A stretch of 64,000 nucleotides of DNA from Brienomyrus brachyistius (Eukaryota > Chordata > Actinopteri > Osteoglossiformes > Mormyridae): NCBI RefSeq assembly GCF_023856365.1, contig NC_064552.1, forward strand, positions 9,072,660-9,136,659, written 5' to 3'. Below, one piece after another: positions 14,101 through 25,920 of this stretch. Position 1 is the stretch's first letter. Each line of letters opens with the position of its first letter. Both the position numbers and the translations under genes were made by a program. The notes beneath the pieces were generated by a model. The model saw only the letters and a program-made list of their open reading frames with translations. It searched no databases and was not told where the DNA came from.

Positions 14101-16400
14101 AATAGAGACATCTAGTCATCAACCGGATGAGGGTTAGCATGCTGGAGGATGATCCTGCGCTGAGACGCCGATGTTCCTATGCAGTGGGAGGTTGCCCTGG
14201 CCACTGGCTGTAGGTCTCGAGGCAGCTCGCTTGTCTCCGCTTACCTTCCTTGGCTCAGGGTAGCATCTCCATGTGTTGAACAGAAGGAAATTAGCTGCAC
14301 CTGAACGGCATGGCAAAGGCCCCAGTGGCTCTGTGATCTACGCTCAAACTCCCTTTTAATAGACTTACACCTCATTTGGCCTCCAAAGCCCGCTGAAAGG
14401 TCCCTGAGGGTGGGGCGGGGGAGGGGCGGACGGGGAGGGGGTCCCTCGGTAGCTGTCGGCAGTGTTCGCTTTAAAGCAGCTGCAGTGGGAAGGCGAGCTT
14501 GATTAGATGGTGATTCGCATCCAAATAGGACTTCAGGAGACAATGCAGTGTGCTTCCCCTTTCAAAACAACGGGGCCTCCTGTCTGACCTCTGTCACCAG
14601 CAATATGTGTCAGCACCCAGGCACCCACGCCCAGCCCCCGCGTAATTCTCCGCCGTCCATTCCAGTAATTTTGAACTCATTTAACCGAATGAGCAATAAA
14701 ATCACTTAAGCTGTCTAGTTTCAGATTTTCGTTTATTTTTATTTTTGATGCAGAGCGCGTTGTTTTATAAGTCGCGAAGATGATATGACAAATATTTATT
14801 GTCCTGGACTAGCTAAATGTAGAATGAGGCGTTTGAACTTAGTTACCTTGTTTTAAACCTGCAGTTAAAGTGGGTCAGGACACAAATACTGCTTTCTTTA
14901 TTATTCCTCATGCTCTGACAATTTTCGGGATTTTCCCCACTCATAATTGACCCCACTTTTTCTGCACGTGTTCCAGGTTTTTTTTTTTAAAATCACTCCT
15001 GCTTTGTTCGCGCTTTGTTTTTACGTGTGTTTCACTATAATGGCCGTTAACATAAATTACACTTATTTAGATTAGTCAACTGAGATTAAGTGACCTTTTG
15101 TTACACAGCCTGACTCTGGGATATTCTGCCTTCTGTTTGCAAAAAAAAAAGACTTTTAAGGTTCAGCTTGTACAGAAGAACGCGCTATAAATACTCATTA
15201 CACAACCGATCCATAATATTTTCCATCACCAAAAAATGAGCAAAGTGATCCGTTTTCTTTGAAAGCGTCAAGCACTTACTACTACTGCATCTCAACTTAA
15301 TATGGAAAAAAGGGTTTTAGAACATGACAGAAATGAAAAAACATCCTCTTAGAATTAGACTGTTTAAGACCTCCTACCTATTAATGCAGCAGACATGAAT
15401 TTGTTGGAATTTGTCCCAGTATCTCACTATCACTTAATATTTGCCCTTCAAAGGTCACATGCGATAATGTTCTGTGACACTAAATTGTCGAGCTAAAGTG
15501 GGTTATTTAAAGCTGAGGTGAGGTGGCTGGGTGTCGGTTTAATGAAAGCGACAAAGCAATTTGGCTGTAACTTTAAATAATCGATCATAGCTATTCAAGT
15601 TCAAAATTCCAATAACAAAAAAGTAACACTTTCCTTAAAACTTCTCAGAGACGAGTTGATGCCAAAACGTACCTGGAGTTGGATTGAATCTCTTGCCATA
15701 GTCATTTAGGGAAGACTATTAGTCATCAGGGTATCTCATGCTCAGATTAATATGGTGATGACCTTCTGAGGAAAGGTCTGGATTTGCTATTTCGCAAATA
15801 GCAATGAATACCAATTGCTGCGTGGTGCGATGCATTGCTGTAGAGTTATGCATCATTGTGTCATATTTAAATTGTGTGCTGTAACCTTGCTGTGCCTATA
15901 GTGCCATATGTTATACCTTTGCTTTAGTGACATTGCTTCTGCCACATCAGTCATTTAACTTATGATTGGTTGTTTCAGACACAAAAGTCTGATCTGGTTT
16001 TCCAGAAGCTTCCTAAGAGTACAATTATATTGTTCTCAAACAATATTACAGAACAATGGTAACAAAACAAATACTAATAAAATTTCTCATATGGAACGTT
16101 GGCTTAGTTTAAGATATGAAATTTATTGGACATTATTGAAAGACTGTCCAATAGTTTTGTGGACGGTGACTCGTTTTAAACGTTAGACTAGTTTTTTTTA
16201 TTTGTATCTTGTAGAGCGGGAAATATGTTTACTCCGGCATTCAGGTCTTTAAAATTCCATGTATATGTTTAAGGGAGGCCTTTATTTCAAAAAGCAGTGA
16301 GACAACTTTAAAAAGAGAGAGCTAGCTTTTAAAAAAACGCACGGTGAGAAAAGTACTAGTTAAAAATATACTGATGTATATTCTCATCCGTTGTATTGTT
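11161..16400. other. intergenic, no supported gene
   Basis: Unique sequence. Contains short GT/CA runs near 13746 and 13900, a G-rich stretch at 14400-14440, and a Pax2/5-like half site GTCACGC at 13879-13885. ORFs are short and domain-less. Confidence 0.6.
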
Positions 16401-16419
16401 GCACAAATGTTTGTTAATG

Positions 16420-17000
16420 TTTTTAGATGTCTGTAAACTTAATACGCTTAATGAAATGATGGCTGAAGACCGAGAAAATCCTGGCGGACAATGTAAGTGA
16501 TAGATTACGACCTGCCTTGACCTGAGTGACTGGAACGGTTCTGTTTCCGTCAGGAAGCGAGGAAGCGAGCCACAACCTCACCTCTTATTTTCCTCCGCCA
16601 GTGACATTAATCTTTGGCAATAATTGAACTTATTTCAAGAGGGATTTGAAGGTACTTCAGTGAATGTGTTCGGGGGCTTAACACAATGCAGACATTGTTC
16701 CTTCTCACACTTTATTAGATTACATCTAATCTATTGATAATGTATCTAATTAAACATGAAGATCTCTCTCATCATTTATCCCTTGGCTAGTTCAAAGACA
16801 TCCCGTGCCGACACCAGCCTCCATTGTCTACACATTAAGTGGGGCCTGTACAGATTTGAACAGCATCTTAACTTCCTAAGTTAGAGTGTGCCTGAGGTTA
16901 AGTGGTCTCTTCGCTCACAGCACCCATCTTCACTCTGTAATGACAGCTGGGGAGCAGGCAGTTGCTATGGTAATCTCTTCCCTACAGAATAGAAATGTCC
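16420..17000. promoter_or_regulatory. candidate conserved enhancer stretch with X-box
   Basis: Non-repetitive sequence with a homeodomain-type inverted repeat AGATTACATCTAATCT (16717-16732), a nearby ACATTGTTCC SOX-like site, CTAATTAAAC, and GTTGCTATGGTAAT (16961-16974). The last is close to the RFX X-box consensus that is over-represented in vertebrate conserved elements. Regulatory status inferred. Confidence 0.35.
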
Positions 17001-17254
17001 CAGACTGCGCGTTTGAAACTAAGTCAGTCCTATCTGACTTAGAACAATAATGTGCAGATTTAGCCATATTAACAAGTGAACTTTTACTGTAAGAAGTTTC
17101 CTTGTCGTCGCTTTTGCTTTAGTAGAATTTGAAGCTCTCTACAACTAGGGTTCTTTTTAACTTAGCTTTATGGGGTAATTTTACTAAAAAATATCGTTCT
17201 TTGGTGGTTATAACTTTTAAATGTTCGCGTTGTCTGCTTAGTGCATCCAGTATT

Positions 17255-17440
17255 GGATAAGGATGCTTTGAACTGCATTATGAAGGTATCTATATTGCAT
17301 TATAGATGAAAGCTTCATAAAGCATTCATAATGCACAATAAGCATGGCTATAATGTATAATGCCTTTTAATAAACATTTATATCCATGGTTATAATGCTT
17401 TATGAATGCATTATGATGTGTTATGAATGTATTCATAGAT
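17255..17440 (+). mobile_element. solo half-copy of the fold-back ATGCATTATAA repeat
   Basis: GCATTATGAAGG, GATGAAAGCTTCATAAAGC, GGCTATAATGTATAATGCC and GCTTTATGAATGCATTATG align in order with the right arm of the palindromic element at 23818-24207. The opening GGATGCTTTGAACTGCATTA is the reverse complement of the inner end of that element's left arm. It represents a single arm of the same family. Confidence 0.7.
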
Positions 17441-18579
17441 TCTTATAGATATTCATAGAGAGTGTTGCTCTATATTGCTTTACAAATAGCATTTTTAACA
17501 GGTCTACAGGGTAGTGTAGGAATTTTACACAGATCTGCACGTATTTTTGTCCAGAATCTATTATATCTGTGTGTTTTTAATACATTTTCATTTGATGTTT
17601 TCAAGCAGCCTCTTGCTACTGTAGCACAGTAGTTGACACTCGTTTTGATTTCTCATCACTCTCTTTTTGACAAAAGATTTTTGGGGCTGTTGAAGTTGGC
17701 ATTGTACACTGATGGGGAACTCACACCCCGGCGTGAAGTTCACACTGTTTTTCACCTGACGGTATCCTAAGCATCCAGAGGAAATTGAATTTGCACTTTG
17801 TGTTCTAATAAATTTCGTCCTCATAATTCATTTAGAAACATTTTTGTTTCAGGTTGTACACAGATATTTTCCTGATCTGATCGATATTATACTCATGGGT
17901 GGATGTGCTGATGATTGTATTACGCCTATTGATGGGTATGTCTTCCTACAATAGAAACACTGTTTCTATTAGGCTTCTTTTTATCAGTTTAGCAGTTCTT
18001 CAGTGCTAGGAATGATACTCCAGATGGTGCCAAAAAAACGCAAATTGTGTGAAACCGCCAGGTATCAACTACGAGCCACACTACAAAAATGCTCCTTGCA
18101 ATACTTATGAAGCAAATTTAGCATTATTTAAGAAATAACCATCAAAGAAATGTTTTTGAACAGGAGAAAATAGTTTTAATGCCCTGGAGCACTCACTATT
18201 TTTGTCAAGGCCATGCATTAAATTTATCGTTTAAATACATGCATATCCTATACTGCTCAATCACTGCCAGGTATAATATCACTTGGGAATCTGCTTCAAC
18301 ACTACCATGCACTTATTGCGACAGACATGCCAGTTGTTTTGTACATTGAACATGACAGAGTGCATGGAATTTTGAATAAATTTCATGAAAAACAACCCAT
18401 AAATGCTGAAATATGACACCTTAAATTAAAAAATAAAATGCAATTGAATTAAGCAAATTACTTCAAACTGTATTTCCCAAGTATAAATCTGCTAGTGAGA
18501 GTCACTGAACATCACTGAGAGCATTAAATAACACGAAACCGCTTCAGTGTAGTAATTAGACAAAGTTGTTGCAAATTTT

Positions 18580-18685
18580 CATCCTGTCCAGGGTGCCCCC
18601 CAGCCTTATGCCCTATGCTGCCTGGAACAGGCCCCAGCCCGCATGTGACCCTGACCCTGGTTAGAAGATGGATGGATAGATGCTG
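18580..18685 (+). mobile_element. LINE (L2/CR1-like) 3' end with GGAT tail
   Basis: TCCTGTCCAGGGTGCCCCCC, then GCCCTATGCTGCCTGGAACA, GTGACCCTGACCCTGG and the terminal AGATGGATGGATAGA tail. This is the 5'-truncated 3' end of a fish LINE family. The short tandem tail is typical of CR1/L2-type insertion. Same family, opposite orientation, as 10845-11160. Confidence 0.7.
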
Positions 18686-18689
18686 TAAA

Positions 18690-20880
18690 TTTTTGTATTT
18701 TTTAAAAAACTAGTTACATATTCCCACCAGATATCTTCCCCACCACCAATCACAGTTGACAGATATGACAGATAGGGACAGAAGGACACAGCCACTTGTG
18801 TCCCTAAATTGGCAAGCGAAATGATCTGCACCTTCCCACATGCCTTCAGCTGACTCTATGCCAGCAGCACTGATGCAGCAAGCAGCTTCACCGCGAGCAT
18901 TTTATACTCCAAAAACATTACTTTCATTAGTTTTTCATATTTATCCCGTTTGCTACTGCAATAAGGCCAGGATACTGATACTACATACATTTATTTTTAG
19001 TCGGTAGCTATGCCATTTTAAATGCATACAATTTGAGCACATTGTGCAATAATATGGCTTTCTAACTTTTGAAATAAACATCATTTTGTTTCTATATATA
19101 TTTGTTTGTTTATTTCCTTTGCACTGCAAATAGCCCCGACACGTCATTTCTTTATTGAGTCAAGCTGTAAATATTCAGTGCTGTCATTCAAATACATCGT
19201 CCTCAGCAGGTGGAGACCTACTGACCGGTGGTGCAAGAGGAAGAGGCACGTATGTTAAAGTCTGAGAAGACGCTAAAATGTAGCTTGTAGCTATATGGGT
19301 TGTATTTATGATTGGCTGGAATTAAAATTGATTTTTTTTTTAGTTGGCGAGTGCTTCCAAGAGAACGCGTGACTCCTTAGCGGGAATCACTTACTCGGAT
19401 TGCTCTTGCTTCCGAATGACTCGGTCACACAAACGCACACGCGGTGAAGGTGCAGGTCATTTCCTTCGCAAAGTACACTCGGTGATCTCCTTTGGCATTG
19501 ATGCTGTTGAGAGAATTATTAGTTGTACCCACTTTTGATAAAGAATTGTCACCCACTCTGCAACAACTAGTATTCAACAAAATTTGATGATCGATTTTGC
19601 GTTGGGTATTCGAGCAGCTTTCAGCGTGTCGGTGGTTACCTTTGATATTAGCGGCTACGTTAGAGCTATACGTGGCCTTCAGTGATTAGGCCCATTATTT
19701 ATGAACTGTTAAACGCTCAGGCATTCGGTGTGAAGAACAGGTGTGCCCATGGAGTACACCGCAGTCGTTTAAAAAGGCATTGGTTTGTCTTATGTCATTT
19801 TTAATATTTGATGTCCCCAATGATGCTAAATGTGTGAGGTTGTGCATCATCTTTGCGTTGATTACCGGCGTCGCCCTCTTGCCGCGGATGGAGACCACAG
19901 TAATGGCAGGTGGCAGCAGCCAGTCTGCGTCAGGCTCCTTGTGAGCTATGAGAGGCAAGGAAAGAGTCCGCAAAGCATAATGCATCACGCTGAATAATTA
20001 CATCTTCATGATACATTTTGTCGCTCTCACTCTCTTCCTGCCTCTATCAATCCTGAGCTGGGAGACGCTCGCTCGCTCGCTCACTGCGGCAAATGACTGT
20101 GCGCTGATGGATTCAGCCTCTGCTTTAACCCGTGACTCGGGTGCTTTTGGTTGATGCACCCCCCCCCCCCCCCCCCCACCCCTCCTTCTGGATGAGGAAA
20201 CTTTTTTTTTTCCGCAAGCAGCATGATGGTGTCCTTCAGGAAGGAGATGGGAGATTCGTGATTGGGCCCATATGACGGAATGGAGAGAGAAATAATAATA
20301 TGTCAATTTTGAGAAACTAGAAATGATCACTTTTACTGAAAATTTTAGATAACTGGTGCTACTGAGGGTTGAAAAAAGCACTTTTTTTTTGCATGGAAAT
20401 TAGCCTGACAAGGGTGTTTCCCATACAACACGTCTCAGATCATTGAGTTAATAAAAACCGTGAATGGAGGAGCACTACATTGGGAATATATTTACTCAGT
20501 ATCTGTAATTGCTATTCCTCCTCTGAGGTGCTCGACATGCGACTTTCAAGGTGCCCGGTCTGATTAACAGTGACTTAATCTATTCCCCTGCTTTAAAGCA
20601 AATATCTTACCATACTGGTATGGCCACACATCTGTAGATATAAAGTTTAGTTGAAGAACCTCTTCAACACTATAAACCTGCAGAAAACTGCAGAAGTGTG
20701 AGGTTGCCGCGCCCTGGCATGCTCCTGTGTATATACCACCATGACAGTCTTCATTCATGCCTGCAGACTGGCATATGTGTAACACTATAGCATGTGCTAT
20801 AGTATTAGTACTTACGGCCTATGCAAAAATGTAGTTTATCTGTCCTACAATTTGACACGTGCAAAATTTTACACATGCTA
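18690..20880. other. intergenic, no supported gene
   Basis: Unique sequence with a CpG-containing stretch at about 19590-20150 that could be regulatory, a C19 run at 20159-20177, and a CTCGCTCGCTCGCTC microrepeat near 20068. ORFs up to 127 codons are produced by the homopolymer and show no domain. Confidence 0.55.
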
Positions 20881-21069
20881 TGTAACAGCCTCTCTGTGCC
20901 TAGACTGTGATCATGTGTGGTAGTTTAGTATAGCATTATGCTGTAGTTTCCCTGGTTTACAATATGCCTATAGAGTGTGATGTGAGGTAGTTTGTCCTGT
21001 CTGTGCCAGTGCCTGTCACTATGGGGTAATTTTGTGTCTGTGAACTGTTGTGTTAGCTAGTCTTTTCTG

Positions 21070-21870
21070 TCAGTGCTTATAGACTGTGATGTGAGCTAAT
21101 TAATTCTGTCTGTGTCTATAGACTACCCTGTGAGGTTGTTTATTCTGTCTGTACCTATAGACTACCCTGTGAGGTTGTTTTTTCCGTCCATGTGTACAGA
21201 CTGTGGTGTGAGCGTGTTTATTCTGTATATGGGTATAGACTGCTGTAAGAGGGCATTCGTTCCGTCCGTGTCTATAGACTGCCGTGTGAGGTTGTTTAAT
21301 CTGTCTGTGTCTATAGACTACAGTGTGAGGTTGTTTAATCTGTCTGTGTCTATAGACTACAGTGTGAGTGTGTTCATTGTGTCCATGGGTATAGACTGCT
21401 GTGTGAGGGCATTTATTCTGTCTGTGCCTATAGACTGTCATGTGAGGTTGTTTATTCCACCCGTATATGTTGACTGACGTGTGAGGGTGTTTATTCCATC
21501 TATAACCGTAGACTGCCCTGTGTGAGGGTGTTTATTCCATCTGTGTATATATACTGCCATGTGAGGGTGTTTATTCCATTTGTGTATATATACTGCCCTG
21601 TGAGGGTGTTTATTCCATTTATATCTGTAGACTGCCCTGTGAGGGTGTTTATTCCATCTGTAGACTGCCCTGTGAGGGTGTTTATTCCATTTATATCTGT
21701 AGACTGCCCTGTGAGGGTGTTTATTCCATCTATAACTGTAGACTGCCCTGTGAGGGTGTTTATTCCATTTATATCTGTAGACTGCCCTGTGAGGGTGTTT
21801 ATTCAGTCTATATCTGTAGACCTCCATGTGAGGTTGTTTATTCCTTCCATGCCTATAGACTGTCCTGTGC
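21070..21870. repeat. 39-bp minisatellite, about 20 units
   Basis: Units follow the pattern TGTGAGGGTGTTTATTCCAT plus a CTGTNTATANACTGCC half, mostly 39 bp, with one 30-bp unit at about 21650-21679. Units at 21480-21830 are nearly identical. Those at 21070-21440 are more diverged, and eroded units can be traced back to about 20890. Because 39 is divisible by three and the units lack stops, both strands stay open for over 110 codons, giving 13-residue periodic translations (VFIPFISVDCPVR on plus, HPHRAVYRYKWNK on minus). A two-base insertion near 21520 shifts the plus frame. Confidence 0.92.
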
Positions 21871-22925
21871 GGTGGTGCAGGAGAGCCGCAGGCCTACTCC
21901 TGTTCAGAAGCAGCCGTCTGCCTATTGAAAGGACACCACAGTGGGCCACAGAGCGGCTGGAGGTCCCCGCAGTGTTAACCTCCCGTTGACACCTCCTCTG
22001 TCATTCCGCGCGTTGGCAAGGCGCAGGATAAACCAGGCTGATCACGGGGAGAGGCAAGCAGGGCAGAGGAGGCCTCAGTCCCCACCGGAGCAACAGACCA
22101 GCAGGCTCAGATTAGAGGAAATTTGTTCCACAATATTGCTGCCTCCTGCTTTCCAGTGCTGGCCCGCACAGAAGGTGGAGGCAGAGTTTTGGGCGGTGGC
22201 CAAAGCTTTCCGTGTCTCCTCATTCCCGCCGCATGTGCTTAGCCCGACTCCCCACTGCTACTTCTTGAGGTTTATAGCCTCCCTGCCTGATGGAACAAAT
22301 GCTAAATTCCAGAAAATAAACTTATCTCATTTGGATGACAACACATTCCCTCAGGTTACAATGTTGCACCATTTTGAAAATCAGGCTGGGTCAGTTGTTC
22401 GCTTTTCAGCTCGCGGAGGAGGCGCTTGGCAACGAGGACTGCGGGCTTTTCATGTGTATTGCATTATCTGGGATAAAGATTGGTGTTTCTACCAGTTTTG
22501 TGTGTTTATGAATCTGTACTGCGTGAAATAAATATCTTATTCTGAAATAAGAATGTATGATGCTAATTATGGGCTTCGTTATATGATACATTTAACCTAA
22601 TTTACATTTTTTCAGTGCAAATCACATTTTTTTTCTTTAAAGGAATAGAGTGCACACTGACTGAATGTCACTCGACAGCTGTCTAAAGGAAGCCAGCTCA
22701 TATTCCTGAATGTGGTCAGATAAGCATGAGAAATACGATCGTTTTGCTAAATTTAGCTAAAACGGAGGGATTGTAGGGTGTGTAGCTAAGACTCCGTGTA
22801 TCTCGTAACGTTTCTTTAATTTAAGGTGCAATTAAAGAAATTCACCATTTTTTGCACAAGAATGTTTTGAATCTCACTGAACAGAAACATTTGAAATTCA
22901 AATATTTGGGGTTGAATTTTCCAGT
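21871..22925. other. intergenic next to minisatellite; uncharacterised 196-codon ORF
   Basis: A plus-strand ORF of 196 codons (21941-22531) is the longest ORF in the window that does not belong to pax2 or a repeat. Its composition is mixed, with no recognised domain, no signal peptide and no paralogous pattern, and it begins at the edge of the minisatellite. I do not call it a gene. Confidence 0.5.
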
Positions 22926-22953
22926 AAAAAAAAAAAAAAAAAAAAAAAAAAAT

Positions 22954-22991
<38 letters not shown>
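22926..22991. repeat. poly(A) followed by (TA)n
   Basis: About 27 A residues, then TGTATGTGTG and about 12 TA units. It may be the tail of an unrecognised retroposed sequence. Confidence 0.9.
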
Positions 22992-22993
<2 letters not shown>

Positions 22994-23167
22994 TATTACT
23001 TGAATATTGACCATATTATGGTAGCCTAGCTTCTCTAAAGCTTAATCTTCAGTTTCAGTTTTAACGATAAGATTTAAATGTTAAATGTAGAATGGAAAAT
23101 TTAGAAAATTCCAGTTATTTCTGGGAACTGGATGCTAACTGTTAATAGAAGGTTACTGGGATATAAT

Positions 23168-23205
23168 GGAAGGAGGTCTCCTGGAAGGAGGTCTCCTGGA
23201 AGGAA
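23168..23205. repeat. 15-bp tandem repeat GGAAGGAGGTCTCCT
   Basis: Two perfect copies and a partial third. Each unit contains the palindrome GGAGGTCTCC-like core. Confidence 0.9.
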
Positions 23206-23817
23206 CTAGGGGCTGATTCCGGTTGTCCAGCTCAGGGGACAGTGGGCTTTACTTCTGGGGGGTTACAAGCACGACGGCACAAAGACTGGGTGCCAGTTAA
23301 CATGATTGATCACCCGTGTGGATGATCCCTAATTCTGTGACCGTCTTTGTAGGGGCCTGCGGATGTTTTGTGTAATGATTTGCAATGATTTGAGGCAGCG
23401 GGGGCGGCTGTTTTATGATAGATGGAGCCTTCGGATGGGGTCAGTCGGGGAGATGGACCCAGAAAGAGGACGGTGTTATTGACAGGGAGGTGGACCGCGG
23501 GGGAGCAGAGGGTCTCGTGCCGCCATCACAGTCCCGCCCAGCACAGCACTCCTGGCTGCTGTGTGGGCCGGTCAGGGTGCCCCTGACCCCCCCAAGAGGG
23601 TCTGCTTACCTCCCCCTGGGAATGAGCCACTCTGTGGACAATGGCTGACCAAATGACAAAATGGTATGGTAATGTCGCTGACCTTTGTTTAAGCAGGACT
23701 GCTCCCACGTGAGGAGAGAGGACTGATTCCTGCACAGGAAGGGCATTAGGAGCCATATTTGATGACAACTGGCATATTGAGCGAAACGGCTATTATTCAA
23801 CAGCAATATTTGTTTTG

Positions 23818-24207
23818 GTAACGCTTAAGGCCATGTTTTTTAGTATTTTATAAACACACTCATAATGCATTATAATGCATTCATCAAGCATTATAAACAT
23901 GATTAACTTATAAAAAGGCACAACACATTATAGCCATATTTATTATGCCTTATAAAACTCTTGTCTATAATGCACTCTAGATACCTTTATAATGCAGTAC
24001 AAAGCATCCTTAATGTTTATACCGATCATTATAATGCATTATAAAGGTTTCTGTAGTGCATTTTAGATGAGAGCTTCATTAGGCAGTCATAATGCATTAT
24101 AAACATGGATATAATGTGTTATGCCTTTTGATAAATATTTGTAGTTGTGTTTATATATGAACGTGTTTATAAATGACTAAAAACAAGACCTGAAGTAAAG
24201 CGTTTCC
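23818..24207. mobile_element. fold-back (long inverted repeat) MITE-like element
   Basis: Left arm 23818-24013 and right arm 24026-24207 are imperfect reverse complements. Outer ends are GGTAACGCTTAAGG and, complemented from the right, GGAAACGCTTTACTTCAGG. Shared inner blocks include GCATTATAAAGG, TATAATGTGTT, AGGCATAAT/ATGCCT and CATTATAAACATG. The centre is a short A/T spacer. There is no ORF with homology, so it is non-autonomous. A single-arm relative sits at 17255-17440. Confidence 0.75.
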
Positions 24208-24299
24208 TTTGTTTCTTTTCCATCCGCTTAGAAATAGCATCTTCATAAACGTACCTAAAATTGGATTCCCGATTACAATAATTCACAGACACTTTGTGT

Positions 24300-24640
24300 A
24301 AAATGTACAATGTATTTGCAGGGTTTTCTTTAAGCCTGAATGCACTCGCCACGGAAATGTGCTTGGCATGGATGGTGGCAGGGGATGCACCTGCAGCTGA
24401 GGCGGTTGCCGATGGCGACCGGGAGGCGTGCCCTGCCGTGTGGCTTCCAGCAGCCCGTTTGCTCCGAACGGAGGTCAGTAAATAAATCCGTGCGGCGACT
24501 GCGGTGTGCGTCCGAGGCATGCGGCCGCCTCCGCCGCCGGGCCGTGGATTTGGGCCGGTGTTTTCTGGAGCACATTATGGCATGCAGGAGAGCGTGGGGG
24601 CGCTCAGCCAGATATGCCAAAAACCCCCTGTCCCCCGGTA
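24300..24640. other. GC-rich island, possibly regulatory
   Basis: High GC and CpG content with GCGGCCGCCTCCGCCGCCGG-type sequence. ORFs overlap in several frames on both strands (up to 131 codons), as expected of a GC-rich stretch. No domain recognised. It could be an orphan CpG island or conserved element. Confidence 0.35.
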
Positions 24641-25139
24641 AGGGGAATTACATGACCTTTCTCAGCTCACCGCAACCTCCTCATTATACACACACCAGTG
24701 AGCCCCACACTCCCAAATTCTATCTTCCTGTGTAGCTGATGGTGGTGCCGGGGGGGTGGAGATCATGCTGAACAGCACGTACTGCTTTTTTCATTAGTGT
24801 CTAGGTCAACTCGAAAATGATTTATCAACTTTCAAAAATGTGCAGGTTTTTATATTTTAGTATTACTTAACGGACGATGAGAATAGCTACGCAGAACGGC
24901 TCGGCGATTTGAAACTGCTAATAAACTGAAACGTAAAACGCATCTGATAATCACAATTAAGTATGAAAATATGGGGCTCTGTGGATCTCGTGAGCTGACC
25001 CTCACTCATATGCGTCTGCTGCATACGTCTGTCGAGACTTTTCACCTTCCGCAGGACTCGAGCGGGCAGTTTCCCTGCCAGGGGAGGCAGCGAGTGCGCT
25101 GATTTAGGTCTCATCAGCTCGGCAGATTATTGCAGCGGA

Positions 25140-25400
25140 GGTCATCTCTCAAGCTCCGCTAGCAGGTCTGAGATCTATAAGCACTTTCCTCTGAAGGATT
25201 TCTGAAATTATGAGAGTGGTCATCGCTCGCCATCGGCGGGGCCCCGCTAAAGCCATTAGCATACGGAGCAAAGCGTGTCATTAGGGTGCCGGCCCGAGGA
25301 AATGGGCCGCTGTCGCCGCAGTGCCCTCCGCAGGAACCAATTAACACTGTAAATTCACTCAATCCCATCCTCAAAAAGCAGGGCCTGGAAAAACGTCGCC
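25140..25400. promoter_or_regulatory. candidate conserved non-coding element
   Basis: Unique sequence with CATTAG, CCAATTAAC and CTCATCAG-type cores, bounded on the right by a G13 run (25430-25442). Inference from texture. Confidence 0.3.
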
Positions 25401-25589
25401 ATCAGGACGAGCGGTGGGGCAAGTGTGCTGGGGGGGGGGGGGTTGGTGGAGGCTGGGGCAGGTGACTGGACCCCTCCCCCTCCCCCGTTGTTAGTGACTC
25501 CGGCGGTAGGCTTAAGAGGCCTGTCCGCAAACTTCCTCCAGTCGACTCTGTCTCCTCTTCCTCGGTCCCCGCATTCATTTTCAAATTAA

Positions 25590-25920
25590 CCTCCTAATAG
25601 ACCTCATCTGTCCACAGAAAGGCTATTAACTAAGGATCTGTTTTCATCCGAGACAGCCAAGTGGAGGAGAGACCCTGCCCCACGGCCCCGCTACTCGCAA
25701 AATGAACAGCAAAACAAAACGTGAATAAAACGGCAACAAAGGGACTTCATTATATATAGTTAATTGTCTCCTGGGCCCTAGCTGCCCTGTTCCTGGGCAA
25801 AGAATTAGAAGCCCTTAATTGCTTTATCACCCAGCCCTGTGATTTCCAGCAATCACGCTGATTCCATTTAATTTAAGTGCCAGGAGATGAGAGGGAAACT
25901 CGAACCTCTTACCCGCCCCG
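25590..25920. promoter_or_regulatory. candidate conserved non-coding element
   Basis: Dense homeodomain cores (AGTTAATTGTC, CCCTTAATTGCTTTATC with TAATTG at 25816-25821, CCATTTAATTTAAG) in non-repetitive DNA with no ORF of note. One of the best enhancer-like stretches of the desert by eye. Confidence 0.35.

Noticed and set aside
20000..20381. 127-codon minus-strand ORF
   Set aside because: Contains a Gly run from poly-C and Ser/Arg low complexity; no domain.
21070..21870. CRISPR-like array
   Set aside because: Units are contiguous and there are no unique spacers; it is a eukaryotic minisatellite.
21112..21989. Repetitive protein encoded by the minisatellite
   Set aside because: ORFs exist on both strands only because the unit length is a multiple of three. 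No start context, splice sites or homology support translation.
24340..24735. 131-codon plus-strand ORF
   Set aside because: Overlaps other ORFs on both strands in a CpG-rich stretch; composition effect.
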